A DNA stretch of 64,000 nt, from NCBI GenBank assembly GCA_049999765.1, contig JBNGIQ010009451.1:22745-86744 (forward strand), given 5' to 3'. This document shows, in pieces, positions 1-10,066 of the stretch (positions are counted from its first letter, which is position 1; the number at the start of each line of letters is the position of its first letter). The notes beneath the pieces were generated by a model. It was not told the DNA's origin, did not search any database, and saw nothing but the letters and a program-made list of their open reading frames with translations. The position numbers were made by a program, and so were the translations under genes. Source of the DNA: Phaeoceros laevis (lineage: Eukaryota > Anthocerotophyta > Anthocerotopsida > Notothyladales).

Positions 1-681
1 ATATATCTTGCGAAAATGAGAATTGACTGTTATCACACGGATGAGATCTGAGTAGGGGAGCAGCAGAAGAATGCGGATAATGACAGCGGGTGGCATGTCA
101 AGAATGGATTTGGCTTCTACTAGCAAGGTGGGTGTAACCTGAACGAGAATCATACCTTCTGTATCCATGTCGCGTTGGTAGTCTTGCCATAGCTGCCAAT
201 CCCGGTCCGCCCAAGCCTTGAACATTTGTTGGAATTGCTCATGTACTCGACACCATATTTGAACCCGAATGTGAGGTGGGACACCAGACATAGGCACATC
301 ATATTCACAGACTTGCAACCCATAATGTATAATAGTGTCATCGAGAGTCTCTGACCAGTTTCAAGGCTTAGGGTGTGGAAGCATGTCTGTATGATATGCT
401 CTAAAATGAATCTCTTCATGCCAGGAGATGGCAACTGGAGCTTTACAAACAAAGCATTAGAGTATGGCAAACCTCTCACAATATCGCCTAGGAGTCCCCG
501 GGTGCCAAAGTAGCTGTCGCATGTGTTTATTAGCAAGTGATAAGCGGACCCAATCCCGTGGAGAAATGAGTGTAATGATTTCCTCCCAGGTATCACAATC
601 CAATTGTCCCCCGTTGGCTGTGGATATATCCTCTGGGGATGAGAGGTAAGAGGGTGAGAACTGACCTAGATCCCAAACCAA
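1..681 (-). pseudogene. F-box-like gene remnant, frame-shifted and cut by the window edge
   Basis: The minus strand at about 500-590 encodes an F-box-like segment (TWEEIITLISPRDWVRLSLA), resembling the L-x-x-L-S-P-x-D-L-x-x-L-x-L-x-x core that binds SKP1 in SCF ubiquitin ligases. That frame stops at 457-459. The protein-like sequence continues in a second frame over about 365-500, then returns to the first frame and stays open from 360 to position 1. The last stretch is rich in Trp and Gln (KAWADRDWQLWQDYQ). Two opposite frame changes within 150 bases suggest a decayed gene or assembly errors, although a short intron could explain one of them. The C-terminal part lies beyond the left edge. 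The F-box assignment rests on pattern only and is tentative. Confidence 0.35.
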
Positions 682-2131
682 CTACGTGGCTTGAGCCGTC
701 CAGAATTGACTGGCAGCAACTGTATACCAAAACAGTGAGTTGCTGGGAACGGTCGATGGGGAAATGTTGCCTGTGTAAAACCATCTACACCATCGCCAGA
801 GTAGCTTTCTGGTTCCGCTGCGGGCAGTCCTAATAGCTGTGGTTGGCATGTTCCTAGGAGTTGTCTTGAAGACCCGTGTAGAAATCTTGAGATAATGGGT
901 GGCGAGCTTCCTGTAACTTGCACAAGTCTGCAGCCTCATATAATCCGATATTCTCGCACTGCTGTTATCGAGGTCGGTCGCAGTTGGCGAGGAACTGAAA
1001 TAGCGGTCACTCTCCATCAGGTCATATGAGGTATGAAGTGTTGAATGTCGGACAGCTACGCGGATTTGTAGCATCAGAGGGCCCCAACAGTCCCGCGGCT
1101 TCATGCACTTCATAACAGAGTTCGCAACCGTCCTTGTAATATCAACGTGACGCCCTGCTGGCTGGTAACCTCAGATTTGCACCTCTTTGCAGCCGAGCAT
1201 CATCTAGTTATGTCGCATGCTCGTGAATGTTCAGCAAGGTGACTACTAAGAAGAATATGTTGAGCCCCTTCTCTCATTCAGCACTACTGATCCCTACAGT
1301 GCTAGGAGGTCATATATTCTTCTGTTCTGTAGCTCTGCAGCCCCCTGTGCTGACCAGAAAGTTGCAACCCGATTCCAATTCCCGTGGCCCTTCCAATATA
1401 ATAAGCATCCTCATGCGGACTGTCTTGAAACCATAAAAGTGTTGCTGGATTGTTGCTTGAAATATTCGATGACTAGGAGAGTGGCAGGTCTCCAGTACAT
1501 GGGCAATTTGGTAACTCGGTTGTCCAGCCGACTCCCAACAGTGATGCCCTGCAATTAGCGTCTACTGTTGCTGGCCAGTCTGTGTGTGACCACCATCATA
1601 TAGCCTGTACAGCCTTCATGTGGGCAGCACATAATACTGACCCATCCGGAAGCTATACTCCTGCTTGCAGGCCGCATCCCAGGTGAGATAAATGTCTGGA
1701 AACCTCCACTACAGCTACAGCCTAGCACCTCCATCACAAGCAGCTGTCCTCCTTTCCACCCTACAAATCCTCCAGCACATACCCTCCAGTAGCATAAAGA
1801 AGCACAGAATGTGCAAACACTCCTTGAGAATCGTGAGCCTCCACGGGCTTGTATAGGTCGTAGAGGGCGATAGAGCAGCCTCAGCAACCCACATTCCAGA
1901 ACTCCAGATTGGGCACAGCAGTCCGGAGCAATGTGGTGTACACAGCTTTCACGGCTTCGTCCAGTGGTGGTAAGCAAGGCGGTCACCGAAATCGGAAGGT
2001 CTTGCGGCCTGAATCAGCTCAAATTCGTGACGACAACAAGCAGCAAACAGTAAACAGCAAACAACAGGCAGATGGTGTGGAGCAAGATTAGGCGAGATGA
2101 TAGAATATGTAAAGAGTGGAGAAAAGAGGGG
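682..2131. other. no recognisable gene
   Basis: About 1.45 kb with no family that I recognise. A minus-strand frame continues upstream of the F-box-like segment to about 1113 but is cut by a stop near 682 and has no recognisable domain. Short minus-strand open stretches between 1550 and 1990 also look uninformative. The block ends at a 400-base run of N. Confidence 0.5.
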
Positions 2132-2531
2132 NNNNNNNNNNNNNNNNNNNNNNNNNNNNNNNNNNNNNNNNNNNNNNNNNNNNNNNNNNNNNNNNNNNNN
2201 NNNNNNNNNNNNNNNNNNNNNNNNNNNNNNNNNNNNNNNNNNNNNNNNNNNNNNNNNNNNNNNNNNNNNNNNNNNNNNNNNNNNNNNNNNNNNNNNNNNN
2301 NNNNNNNNNNNNNNNNNNNNNNNNNNNNNNNNNNNNNNNNNNNNNNNNNNNNNNNNNNNNNNNNNNNNNNNNNNNNNNNNNNNNNNNNNNNNNNNNNNNN
2401 NNNNNNNNNNNNNNNNNNNNNNNNNNNNNNNNNNNNNNNNNNNNNNNNNNNNNNNNNNNNNNNNNNNNNNNNNNNNNNNNNNNNNNNNNNNNNNNNNNNN
2501 NNNNNNNNNNNNNNNNNNNNNNNNNNNNNNN
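2132..2531. other. assembly gap, 400 N
   Basis: A run of 400 N borders the tandem PPR pseudogene, so repeat collapse is a likely cause. Confidence 0.95.
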
Positions 2532-3575
2532 ACCACAACCTTTGTGTCCATGCTGTCAAAAACCTGGCGGGCATCTTCCAGCTCACAACATTTGGCATAC
2601 ATATCTACCAGGCAGTTGCCCACCACTACGTTCTCCAGCAGTCCTCTTCTGACCACCAGTGCTGGCACACGCCTTCAAAAGGCATGCAAAAGTAACATCG
2701 TTAGCCAAATTGAGGCCCGCCTCCTCCAGTTGTCCATACAGAAAAAGAGCCTCTTGGCCGAGTCCTTGCTGTGCATACCCAGCGATCAGCGCTGTCTATG
2801 TCACCACATCCATTGTGGCCATTCTGTCAAAAACCTGGCGTGCACCTTCCAGCTCACCACATTTTGCACACATGTCCACCAGGCAGTTGCCCACCACTAC
2901 ATCATCCAGCAGACCTCTTTTGACAATCTTTGACTGCAGCTCCTGCCCGTATGCAAAGCACCCGTGCTTGCAGACGCCTTTAAAAGGCAAATAAAAGTAA
3001 CACGGTGAGCCAAAGTGAGGCCCGCCTCCATTTGTCCATAGACAACAAGGGCCTCTTGGCCGAGTCCTTGCTGTGCATACCCAGCGATCAGCGCTGTCCG
3101 TGTCACCACATCCTTCGTGGCCATGCTGTCAAACACCTGGTGTGCACCTTCCAGCTCACCACATTTTGCGTACATGTCCACCAGGCAGTTGCCCACCACT
3201 ACATCATCCAGCAGACCCCTTTTGACAATCTTTGAGTGCAGCTCCTTGCCTTTCTGCAAGGCAACAGTGCTTGCACACGCCTTCAGAAGGCAAATAAAAG
3301 GAACACGGTCAGCCAAAATGAGGCCCACCTCCTCCATTTGTCCATACACAAAAGCGCTTCTAGGTCGNNNNNNNNNNNNNNNNNNNNNNNNNNNNNNNNN
3401 NNNNNNNNNNNNNNNNNNNNNNNNNNNNNNNNNNNNNNNNNNNNNNNNNNNNNNNNNNNNNNNNNNNGGTCGAGTCCTTGCTGTGTGTTCCCATCGATCA
3501 GCGCTGTCCATGTCACCACATCCTTTGTGGCCATGCTGTCAAAAACCTGCTTGTCCACTACAACCCTACCAGGCG
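2532..3575 (-). pseudogene. broken PPR (PLS-type) tandem repeat gene
   Basis: The minus strand encodes repeated PPR motifs in changing frames. Three copies of the GNCLVDMYAKCGELEGA type are followed by VFDSMATKDVVT and by ALIAGYAQQGLGQEAL. The matching GTTGCC landmark falls at 2615, 2886 and 3188, giving repeat units of 271 and 302 bases. The intact PPR gene of this window has units of exactly 309, so units here have lost bases and the reading frame. There is no continuous ORF, no DYW end, and a 100-base N gap at 3368-3467. It is a decayed paralogue of the gene at 17729-21229. PPR proteins of this kind act in organelle RNA editing; this copy is unlikely to make a protein unless the gaps hide a better assembly. 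Confidence 0.8.
3368..3467. other. assembly gap, 100 N
   Basis: 100 N within the PPR pseudogene. Confidence 0.95.
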
Positions 3576-4317
3576 AGGCCCTGTCTCCGTCTCCTAGTTG
3601 CTGTCTTGCTCTTGCACCCTGCCACCATCGCCACTTTGGCCCAGACTCCAGCTCCATTCTTCACGGCAGGGAACATGTGGCAGCGGCTTGACCAGCTTCC
3701 AAACTCCGACGAGCCATAGGATCAGCCTTGCTGTGGTGCAGAACCACTGCGTGTAATGACCATGGAAATTGTGCGCATCAGGAGCAACTCCAGGCTTCCA
3801 GCAACTCCAGATGTCGAAGAATTCCAGATTTCCAGCAACTCCTCATCACAAGTCTACAGTTTTGCAAACAACTTCTACAGAAGTGGTAGCCTCCACATCC
3901 CTGCAACGTCCACTGGCCTCCAGCCTCACACAGCCTTGAGCCTCAAACAGCATAGCTCATATGATCATGACGCAATTCTCCATAAGCACCGATGCAAGCC
4001 GTAGCAGATTGGACAAGCAGATTTCACAGGCGGCTGGTGTCTTCGCAGGCAGTACGACTCGAGGACAGAAGGGGGGTGTTAGGCAAAAAAGCAAAAGCAC
4101 AGAACCAAAGGTAAGGGTTGGACAGGTGGAGGCGCGAGATGTGTCTTGTGGTGCCTGCGCTGCTGTACGAGAGAGCTCAGATGCAAGGGAGGTCTCGAAA
4201 ACGGAATGGCGGCGTCGAACCAGGGAAGCTGGGCTTGACCGACACGGGCGCTGGGAGAGCGGCAGTGGATATCACGCTACCAAGGGCCTGGAACCAGCAA
4301 AAGGTGCAGGATGACGG
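3576..4317. other. no gene; sequence splitting two PPR fragments
   Basis: About 740 bases with only short spurious frames. It separates the PPR repeat block from the N-terminal-like PPR fragment at 4318-4608, both on the minus strand, so it may be an insertion into one former gene. No terminal repeats were found at its ends. Confidence 0.4.
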
Positions 4318-4608
4318 TACAAGTGCCTCTTGGCAGAGTCCTTGCTGTGCATACCCAGCAATCAGGACAGTCCGTGTCACCACATTCTTCGTGTCGATGC
4401 TGTCAAGAACATGGCGCGCCTCTTCCCGCTCACCACATTTTGCAGACATGTCCACCAGGCAGGTGCCAACAGCCGGGTCAGTAGGGTTGCGGCTATGCAA
4501 CACATGAGAGTGTGCTTTTCTGCCAGATTCCAAGTCCGCGGCAAATGCACAAGCTTGAAGGGCAGCTACAAAGACGTTACGATCCGCCTTCACTCCTGAC
4601 TTACGCAT
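4318..4608 (-). pseudogene. PPR fragment, N-terminal-like
   Basis: A minus-strand frame begins with MRKSGVKADRNVFVAALQAC, then TCLVDMSAKCGEREEARHVL and AGYAQQGLCQEAL. It aligns with the early repeats of the intact PPR gene (MRSSGLEPNNHIFVAALQAC). Cys and Tyr positions of the motif are partly changed (YAKC to SAKC). It shares strand and order with the block at 2532-3575 and is probably the upstream part of the same dead gene. Confidence 0.75.
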
Positions 4609-5584
4609 CTCGCGGTCTTGTCGTCCTTCCTGACTTCCTTCCCTTCGTTCCCTCCATTCGAACGTCTGGTGCACAGGAAAAAGGGGGGGGCAGCAATCTG
4701 GAAATCTGGGCAGCAACCTGGAGATGTGAAAGTGGAGAAATTGAGTGAGTCAGTGAGGTGGTAGCGCAGAGTGTGGAGTAGAGCGTGGTAGAAGGTGAGG
4801 ATGGCCCTGTCTGATGGACGAGAAATAGAACACGCAGCAAAGAACGAGGCAAATTCAGAGAAAATCCAAAGAAACGCCGAGATGGTGATGTCCGCAAATC
4901 CGTAGAACCACTCCACAGAGGCAACTTGACGAGGCGAACGCAATGCACCAGCTTCCAGGATGATCGGAGGTCAGCAGCTGGCCCAGAACAACAAAGCTGC
5001 GCGCGAAACCCTAGCCGCAACATACACCATAACCGGGAACCTTGCTAGGACCCTGAGCAGCCACAGGCTCCTCAGCTTGAACTCAAAGAATGTGGTGAAA
5101 GAGGAGAGGGTGAGGGTGGCCAAAGACAAAAACGCAGCAAACACAGCGAGAACAGCACCAGCTGTAGATGGCGAGAACCGATGGAATCTGCAGAATGTAA
5201 GGGGTGCCTAGGAAAGAGGAAGGCAAGGCGATTCGAACGCACACAGGCGCAGGGCGAGCGGCTGCACAGGGCGTGTGCTATGCACGGTCAAAGCCGGGGG
5301 AGACCAGCCACCATAGCCAAAGCTTGCAAAACCATGCCCATGGTAGAGAGAGAAGCCGCTAGTGTGAGGACGGAACGTATCTTGATGGGTCTACACGTTT
5401 GTGCTAGATATGATGACCGGGTACAACGTGCACACACTAAGGTACAACCGCTCGTCAATCACCCCACTTTGCAAAAATGGGCTATCTATCCGAGTTTGTA
5501 CACCTAATGAGATTCAACCTTTTGGCAAACTATGAGGGTCAATTTATTATTTACGAGAAGTTGTACGAGAACAAACTCTGAGGA
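4609..5584. other. intergenic, no recognisable gene
   Basis: About 1 kb. A minus-strand open frame at 4601-5023 has no recognisable domain. No RNA gene was seen. Confidence 0.4.
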
Positions 5585-8488
5585 TTAAACCTGATTGCTT
5601 AGCAAAGGGTTCAACACTTCCAACGCCTCTTCGACTTGGACGTGCTTATGTGCGGCATGTCGATTTTGCCCATCTACATGCAAAAAAACCTTAAGCACAC
5701 TAGCCATAAACAAGTTAGAAAGACCAATGAGCGCAGAGGCTAGCCACTGTTTCCAAGTTAGGCTATTTGTTTGCGTGAATGCTTCTCCAAACTGCACTAT
5801 CACTACTTGGCATAGCATAACTCCCAATACAATCATGAGAAATTTTGGACTCTTCCATATGCCAGTGAAGACGTTCAACCTGCTAGGCTTTCTAGCATTG
5901 AATAGGTTTGCTACCAGACCCAGGACGTACGAGTTAAACACGAAAGTGTTCTTGGCGGAGTTCTCCTCTGAAATAGAACCCTGCAAGACAAGAATTTGGC
6001 TGAAATAACTTACAGCTACCCACAAGACTGCGATCTGATACAAGCCCACACCTAAGATGTCTCTCACCATGACTGGTGTGTGAAGCGCGGGATGGCGCTG
6101 GCGAGGATGTTGCTGCATTAAATCATAATCAATGGGCTCGAGTGACAGAGCTAGAGCTCCTAAAGTGCCTACTACCAGGGACACCCACAACAACTTCACA
6201 GCGTTGAGCGGAACATCATTGTTGGATATGGCTGCCAGGAAGTTGACTACCAGGGCCACGCAGCTGGAGGTTGATTGGAACCAGAGGAAATTTTGAACGC
6301 AGCTGTGTAACGTGCGTCCCCACCTCACTGCGTCCACGATAGATGCAAAATTGTCGTCCAGGATGATGACATCAGAGGTTGCCTTCACAGCGTGGGTGCC
6401 TGCCAGTGCCAAACCCATGCCGACATCTGCTGCTAACAAGGCACAGCTGTCGTCTACAGCAGCGCCAGTGATTGCAACAACCTCGCCCATCTGTTGCAGC
6501 GTTCTCACCAACAATAGCTTATGCTCTGGAGTCATCCTGGCCACAACCTCAAGAGTTTGCAGTGAGTCTCTTCTCTCCTGGGGACCGTAATCCTGGAGTT
6601 CACCGGCTTCAATGGCGTTCTCTTGGGTGGTAAGAATAGCGCACTCCTGGGCCTTTGCTCTGGCTGCACCTATGCTGTCACCGGTCATCATGATCACCCT
6701 CAACCCAGCTGCTCGGCATACCCCAACTTCTCCCCGGGCCTCAAGCCGGCAAGGATCTGTGATGCCAACGACAGCAAGGAAAGTGAGATCATACTCAGGG
6801 ATGTGTTGCAGGCCTGCTTGCCATTGCGCATTTAGGTCTCGAAAAGCAAAAGCTACACAACGTCGCCCTTGGCAACCCATGCGCTCAATGGCCTGTTTGA
6901 TCTCCAGAACTTTCCCTTCTGTCAAATGGGGAGATGTGCCATGGTCATTCATCCAGTACTTGCTGCGTCTTAAAAGGTCCTCCGCTGCCCCCTTCCAGTA
7001 AACCCGCACTGTGCCGTGTCCTATCTGGGCAGTGACAGCACTGAGTTTGTCTGACGAGTTGAACATTCTGACCTGCAAGATAGTAGCGGTGCTGTGGACA
7101 ACGCGAGGGGACATCCCAATACTAAGTCCCCAGTTGAACAGAGCACGCTCGGTAGGGTTAGCGGGCACATCTGGTTCCACACTTCCCTCTGTACCCAGAG
7201 CTATAGCCTCTCGCAGACGACAAGAAGCCAGATCCAGAGAAGAGCGTACTTCTTCGGCATGCTTGACACGACCAGCTACCCACGAGCTCTCTACATGCAT
7301 CTGGTTGTGTGTGAGAACACCAGTCTTCGCAGAGCAGATGACAGACACAGATCCAAAGGTATAACAAGAAGCCAGCTTTTTTACCAGGATGTTAGACCCC
7401 ATCATTTTGAGCACACAGGAGTGCTCGATAAGAGAAAGTGGAGCGTGCAATCCGCCGGGCACAGCTACAGCAAACATGGCAAGCACGAGGTTCAGAATGC
7501 CAAGGCCCCTGAAAGCCAGAGTCACAAGTTGTGTTGCTCCGGGCTTGTACTCCGTGGCCAGATATATGAGGCTGAAGAGCACGAGGAACGGGATTGTCAT
7601 CAGTCGTGCAATCCGCCCCCAGTAAGCGCAGTGCTCATCCAACAGAATCTGAAAGGGAGTCTTCTCTTCGTTCTCCCATAGGACCGGCGTAGTGATCCTG
7701 TGATTCCACCTTGTATTCACACCCACAGTGATGACCAACATGGTAGCCCAGCCATCCACAACCACCGAACCAGCGTACAAGAAGGGGTGCTCCAAATTCT
7801 TGGTCAGGGGCTGGACTTCGCCTGTCCTCCATGACTCGTCCAGCTGGGGGACACCACACAAAAACAGGCCATCAGCTGGGACCTGGTCACCAGAGCTCAA
7901 ACATACAATGTCTCCCACGACAACTTCCTCCGAGGGAATGCTCGAAATGCGACCGCGTCTCTTGACCTGAACCATACTCCCCTCCTTCTCCTTCTGCTGC
8001 TTGAGCTGGTGGAACTTGGCACACTGAGCAAACTTACAAGCGGCTGACAGGACGATGTGAAGCAGAGCCATGAGGCCGATCCCTGCAGGATAGTGCCACC
8101 CGTGGAGCGGTGAATTGCTGTCCAGGGACTCCACCGCCAGCATAACGGCTGCGGCCAGAAGCTGGACGATGAGTGTGCGGGGGCATGATTCCCTGAGGAA
8201 GAGGGAAAATGACTTCGTCCTTCGTGGATAAATGTTGCCACCGTAAGCAGCAACCCTGGCAGCAAGATCGTCCTGAATACCGCGTTCCAAGTCTGTGTTC
8301 AAGCATCTTGCAATTTGCTCCACTCCCCCCCGCCTCTGAAGGTCTTCAAAGTTGCTCTCCTCCATGATGCGTCTGAGGACCCGAGAATCCGGGGGTTTGG
8401 AGGTGGATTCAGGGGCGTAGCCAGGCGCAGAGCCATTGAAGCGTCCATGCAGGATCGAATTCGGCCGGTGGGAGAGAAAGCCAAGCAT
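5585..8488 (-). CDS. intronless P2B Ca2+-ATPase-like protein, catalytic Asp lost (copy A)
   Basis: 967 residues in one open frame from an ATG at 8486-8488, about the length of plant P2B pumps without the N-terminal calmodulin-binding region. The actuator domain keeps RTGEV (family TGES), the nucleotide domain keeps KGAAE, and the P domain keeps MTGDS. The phosphorylation motif DKTGTLT reads AKTGVLT, so the Asp is Ala at residue 387 (codon 7328-7330). The hinge [11 protein letters not shown] reads TGAAVDDSCAL. The M4 Ca2+ motif PEGLP reads PGGLH, and the M6 N..MDT motif reads SLVVGT. The membrane segments remain hydrophobic. It lies 1.6 kb from the multi-exon ACA gene on the same strand and lacks all its introns, so a retrocopy is likely. 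ATP-driven transport is not expected; a regulatory or scaffold role is inference. Arabidopsis ACA12 and ACA13 are also intronless but catalytically intact, so lack of introns alone does not prove recent origin. Confidence 0.85.
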   Translation of the reverse strand: MLGFLSHRPNSILHGRFNGSAPGYAPESTSKPPDSRVLRRIMEESNFEDLQRRGGVEQIARCLNTDLERGIQDDLAARVAAYGGNIYPRRTKSFSLFLRESCPRTLIVQLLAAAVMLAVESLDSNSPLHGWHYPAGIGLMALLHIVLSAACKFAQCAKFHQLKQQKEKEGSMVQVKRRGRISSIPSEEVVVGDIVCLSSGDQVPADGLFLCGVPQLDESWRTGEVQPLTKNLEHPFLYAGSVVVDGWATMLVITVGVNTRWNHRITTPVLWENEEKTPFQILLDEHCAYWGRIARLMTIPFLVLFSLIYLATEYKPGATQLVTLAFRGLGILNLVLAMFAVAVPGGLHAPLSLIEHSCVLKMMGSNILVKKLASCYTFGSVSVICSAKTGVLTHNQMHVESSWVAGRVKHAEEVRSSLDLASCRLREAIALGTEGSVEPDVPANPTERALFNWGLSIGMSPRVVHSTATILQVRMFNSSDKLSAVTAQIGHGTVRVYWKGAAEDLLRRSKYWMNDHGTSPHLTEGKVLEIKQAIERMGCQGRRCVAFAFRDLNAQWQAGLQHIPEYDLTFLAVVGITDPCRLEARGEVGVCRAAGLRVIMMTGDSIGAARAKAQECAILTTQENAIEAGELQDYGPQERRDSLQTLEVVARMTPEHKLLLVRTLQQMGEVVAITGAAVDDSCALLAADVGMGLALAGTHAVKATSDVIILDDNFASIVDAVRWGRTLHSCVQNFLWFQSTSSCVALVVNFLAAISNNDVPLNAVKLLWVSLVVGTLGALALSLEPIDYDLMQQHPRQRHPALHTPVMVRDILGVGLYQIAVLWVAVSYFSQILVLQGSISEENSAKNTFVFNSYVLGLVANLFNARKPSRLNVFTGIWKSPKFLMIVLGVMLCQVVIVQFGEAFTQTNSLTWKQWLASALIGLSNLFMASVLKVFLHVDGQNRHAAHKHVQVEEALEVLNPLLSNQV

Positions 8489-10066
8489 TGAAGGAGTTGG
8501 CTACGAAACTACTTCCCGACCTGCTTGCAAGCGAAACATTTGATGTCATGGTGTAAATTAGTATGCATGGCAGCTGGTGCAGAAGAAACCAAAAGATTTC
8601 ACAGCGGTCTGGAATACCTTGTGCTCAAGCAAGCAAGCAAGCAATTTCAGCCCCGGCCGTGGCGTCGACTAAGCATGCGGAGGAGAGCGAAAGCAGGCCA
8701 GCCAGGGCAGGAGTGCGGAGTGGCGCACAACTGCAACAAGCCGCAGCATCGCAATGAGAATCACAGCTATCAGAGCTGAATTGCGAAGTGAGACCTCGCA
8801 GTTCAACCGGTCGAGACGCAGATCCATACACAGCAGAGGCAGGTGAAAGGGGGCAATCACGTACCACTGGCAGCATCGAGGGGCAAGGTGCTTTTAAATA
8901 AGCAAGGCAGGGATTGCCAGGGAATGAAGCTACAAAGAAGGCGCCTGCAAAACACGACAAACCCTTCTCCCGCGCATTTTCTTTTAGCACTCGTTGTCGG
9001 GAGTGGCCACGAGCGATGCCCGACGCAGCCCGAGTGATCGGAGCCGCCGAATTCTCAAAACCGCGTCGCAACAACTTTAACCGCTGCCACGTGCGGATCC
9101 TACGCGGAATGGCTACGCGTACTCCTAGAGTGGAAAACGCAGTTCACGCACAGGGGACTTCCGCTGCCCTTCCTGCCCGCCAATGCGGTGGGACTTTCGC
9201 CAATCGCAAACCTCTCACAGTGATAAACCGGCGAACGTCCCGTACCTTGATGGCTTGATGGCAGAGGCACGCACATGGATGCCCCTTCCGCCATGGTGGA
9301 TATAGTGCATATTCCATGGTGGATGTAGTGCATACTTCATGGATGGTCTTCGCTCTCCAGCGTCCCACTCCCTCCGACCGGGTGGAGCGACTCAACGACT
9401 GATGACTTTGATGACTTTGACTGATGACTACTACTACTACTATGAATTCTTTCCTATAAGTCTTTTTGGTAGAAGAACTCGTTAACAAGTTTATAACTTT
9501 GATGCACGACTGTGATGCTGTGATTCCTCAATTATGCTGTGACCAAGCGCACATCGCCACGGCCACGCTTGAAACAGTGGTTTCACGCGGCTGTGTCAGA
9601 ATGCGAGTGCCAACTCGAGTAGCGAAAGTACAGTCTAGTCATCAACATTCGCGGATTTTTGCAAACTTCTGGAATTGTTTATCCGTACTGGGCTATGTGC
9701 TGTGATGGCCCTTCGGGGGCGCCCCACGACATGTTTGTAGTTTAACGGCCGTGTCCTGTCTCCTCCGGTGCAACTTCCTGAATCGTCACGGTGGAGGAGG
9801 AGGTTTAATCATGGCGTTCAGAGTGAACATAGTATTCCGAGTGATCCTGTAACACAAACGTGTGACCCTTTTTGGACCCATCATGCAGCTTCATCTTCTT
9901 CAGGATAAAAATTCTTCAGGGTAAAAAGCTAAAGAACCACATTGCAACGACATGACGTGGTTTGCCTGCCAGACTTTCCGGTTCATATGACTCCAATGGT
10001 TAATGTCAGACGGATTGCCGTCATCAACAGCACCCTTTCTTTGCATGCCATGCACATATAGTTAGT
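8489..10066. other. intergenic between two ATPase genes
   Basis: About 1.6 kb without a recognisable gene. It holds short simple repeats: AAGC units near 8629-8645 and ACT units near 9428-9441. It must contain the promoter of copy A and the 3' end of the ACA gene; no clear core promoter motif was found. Confidence 0.45.

Noticed and set aside
1555-1986. Minus-strand frame of 143 residues, Cys-rich
   Set aside because: No recognisable motif; other frames in the same stretch look equally protein-like and all are short.
4590-5023. Overlapping minus-strand frames of 117 and 140 residues
   Set aside because: No domain, mutually overlapping, next to a PPR pseudogene; likely chance.
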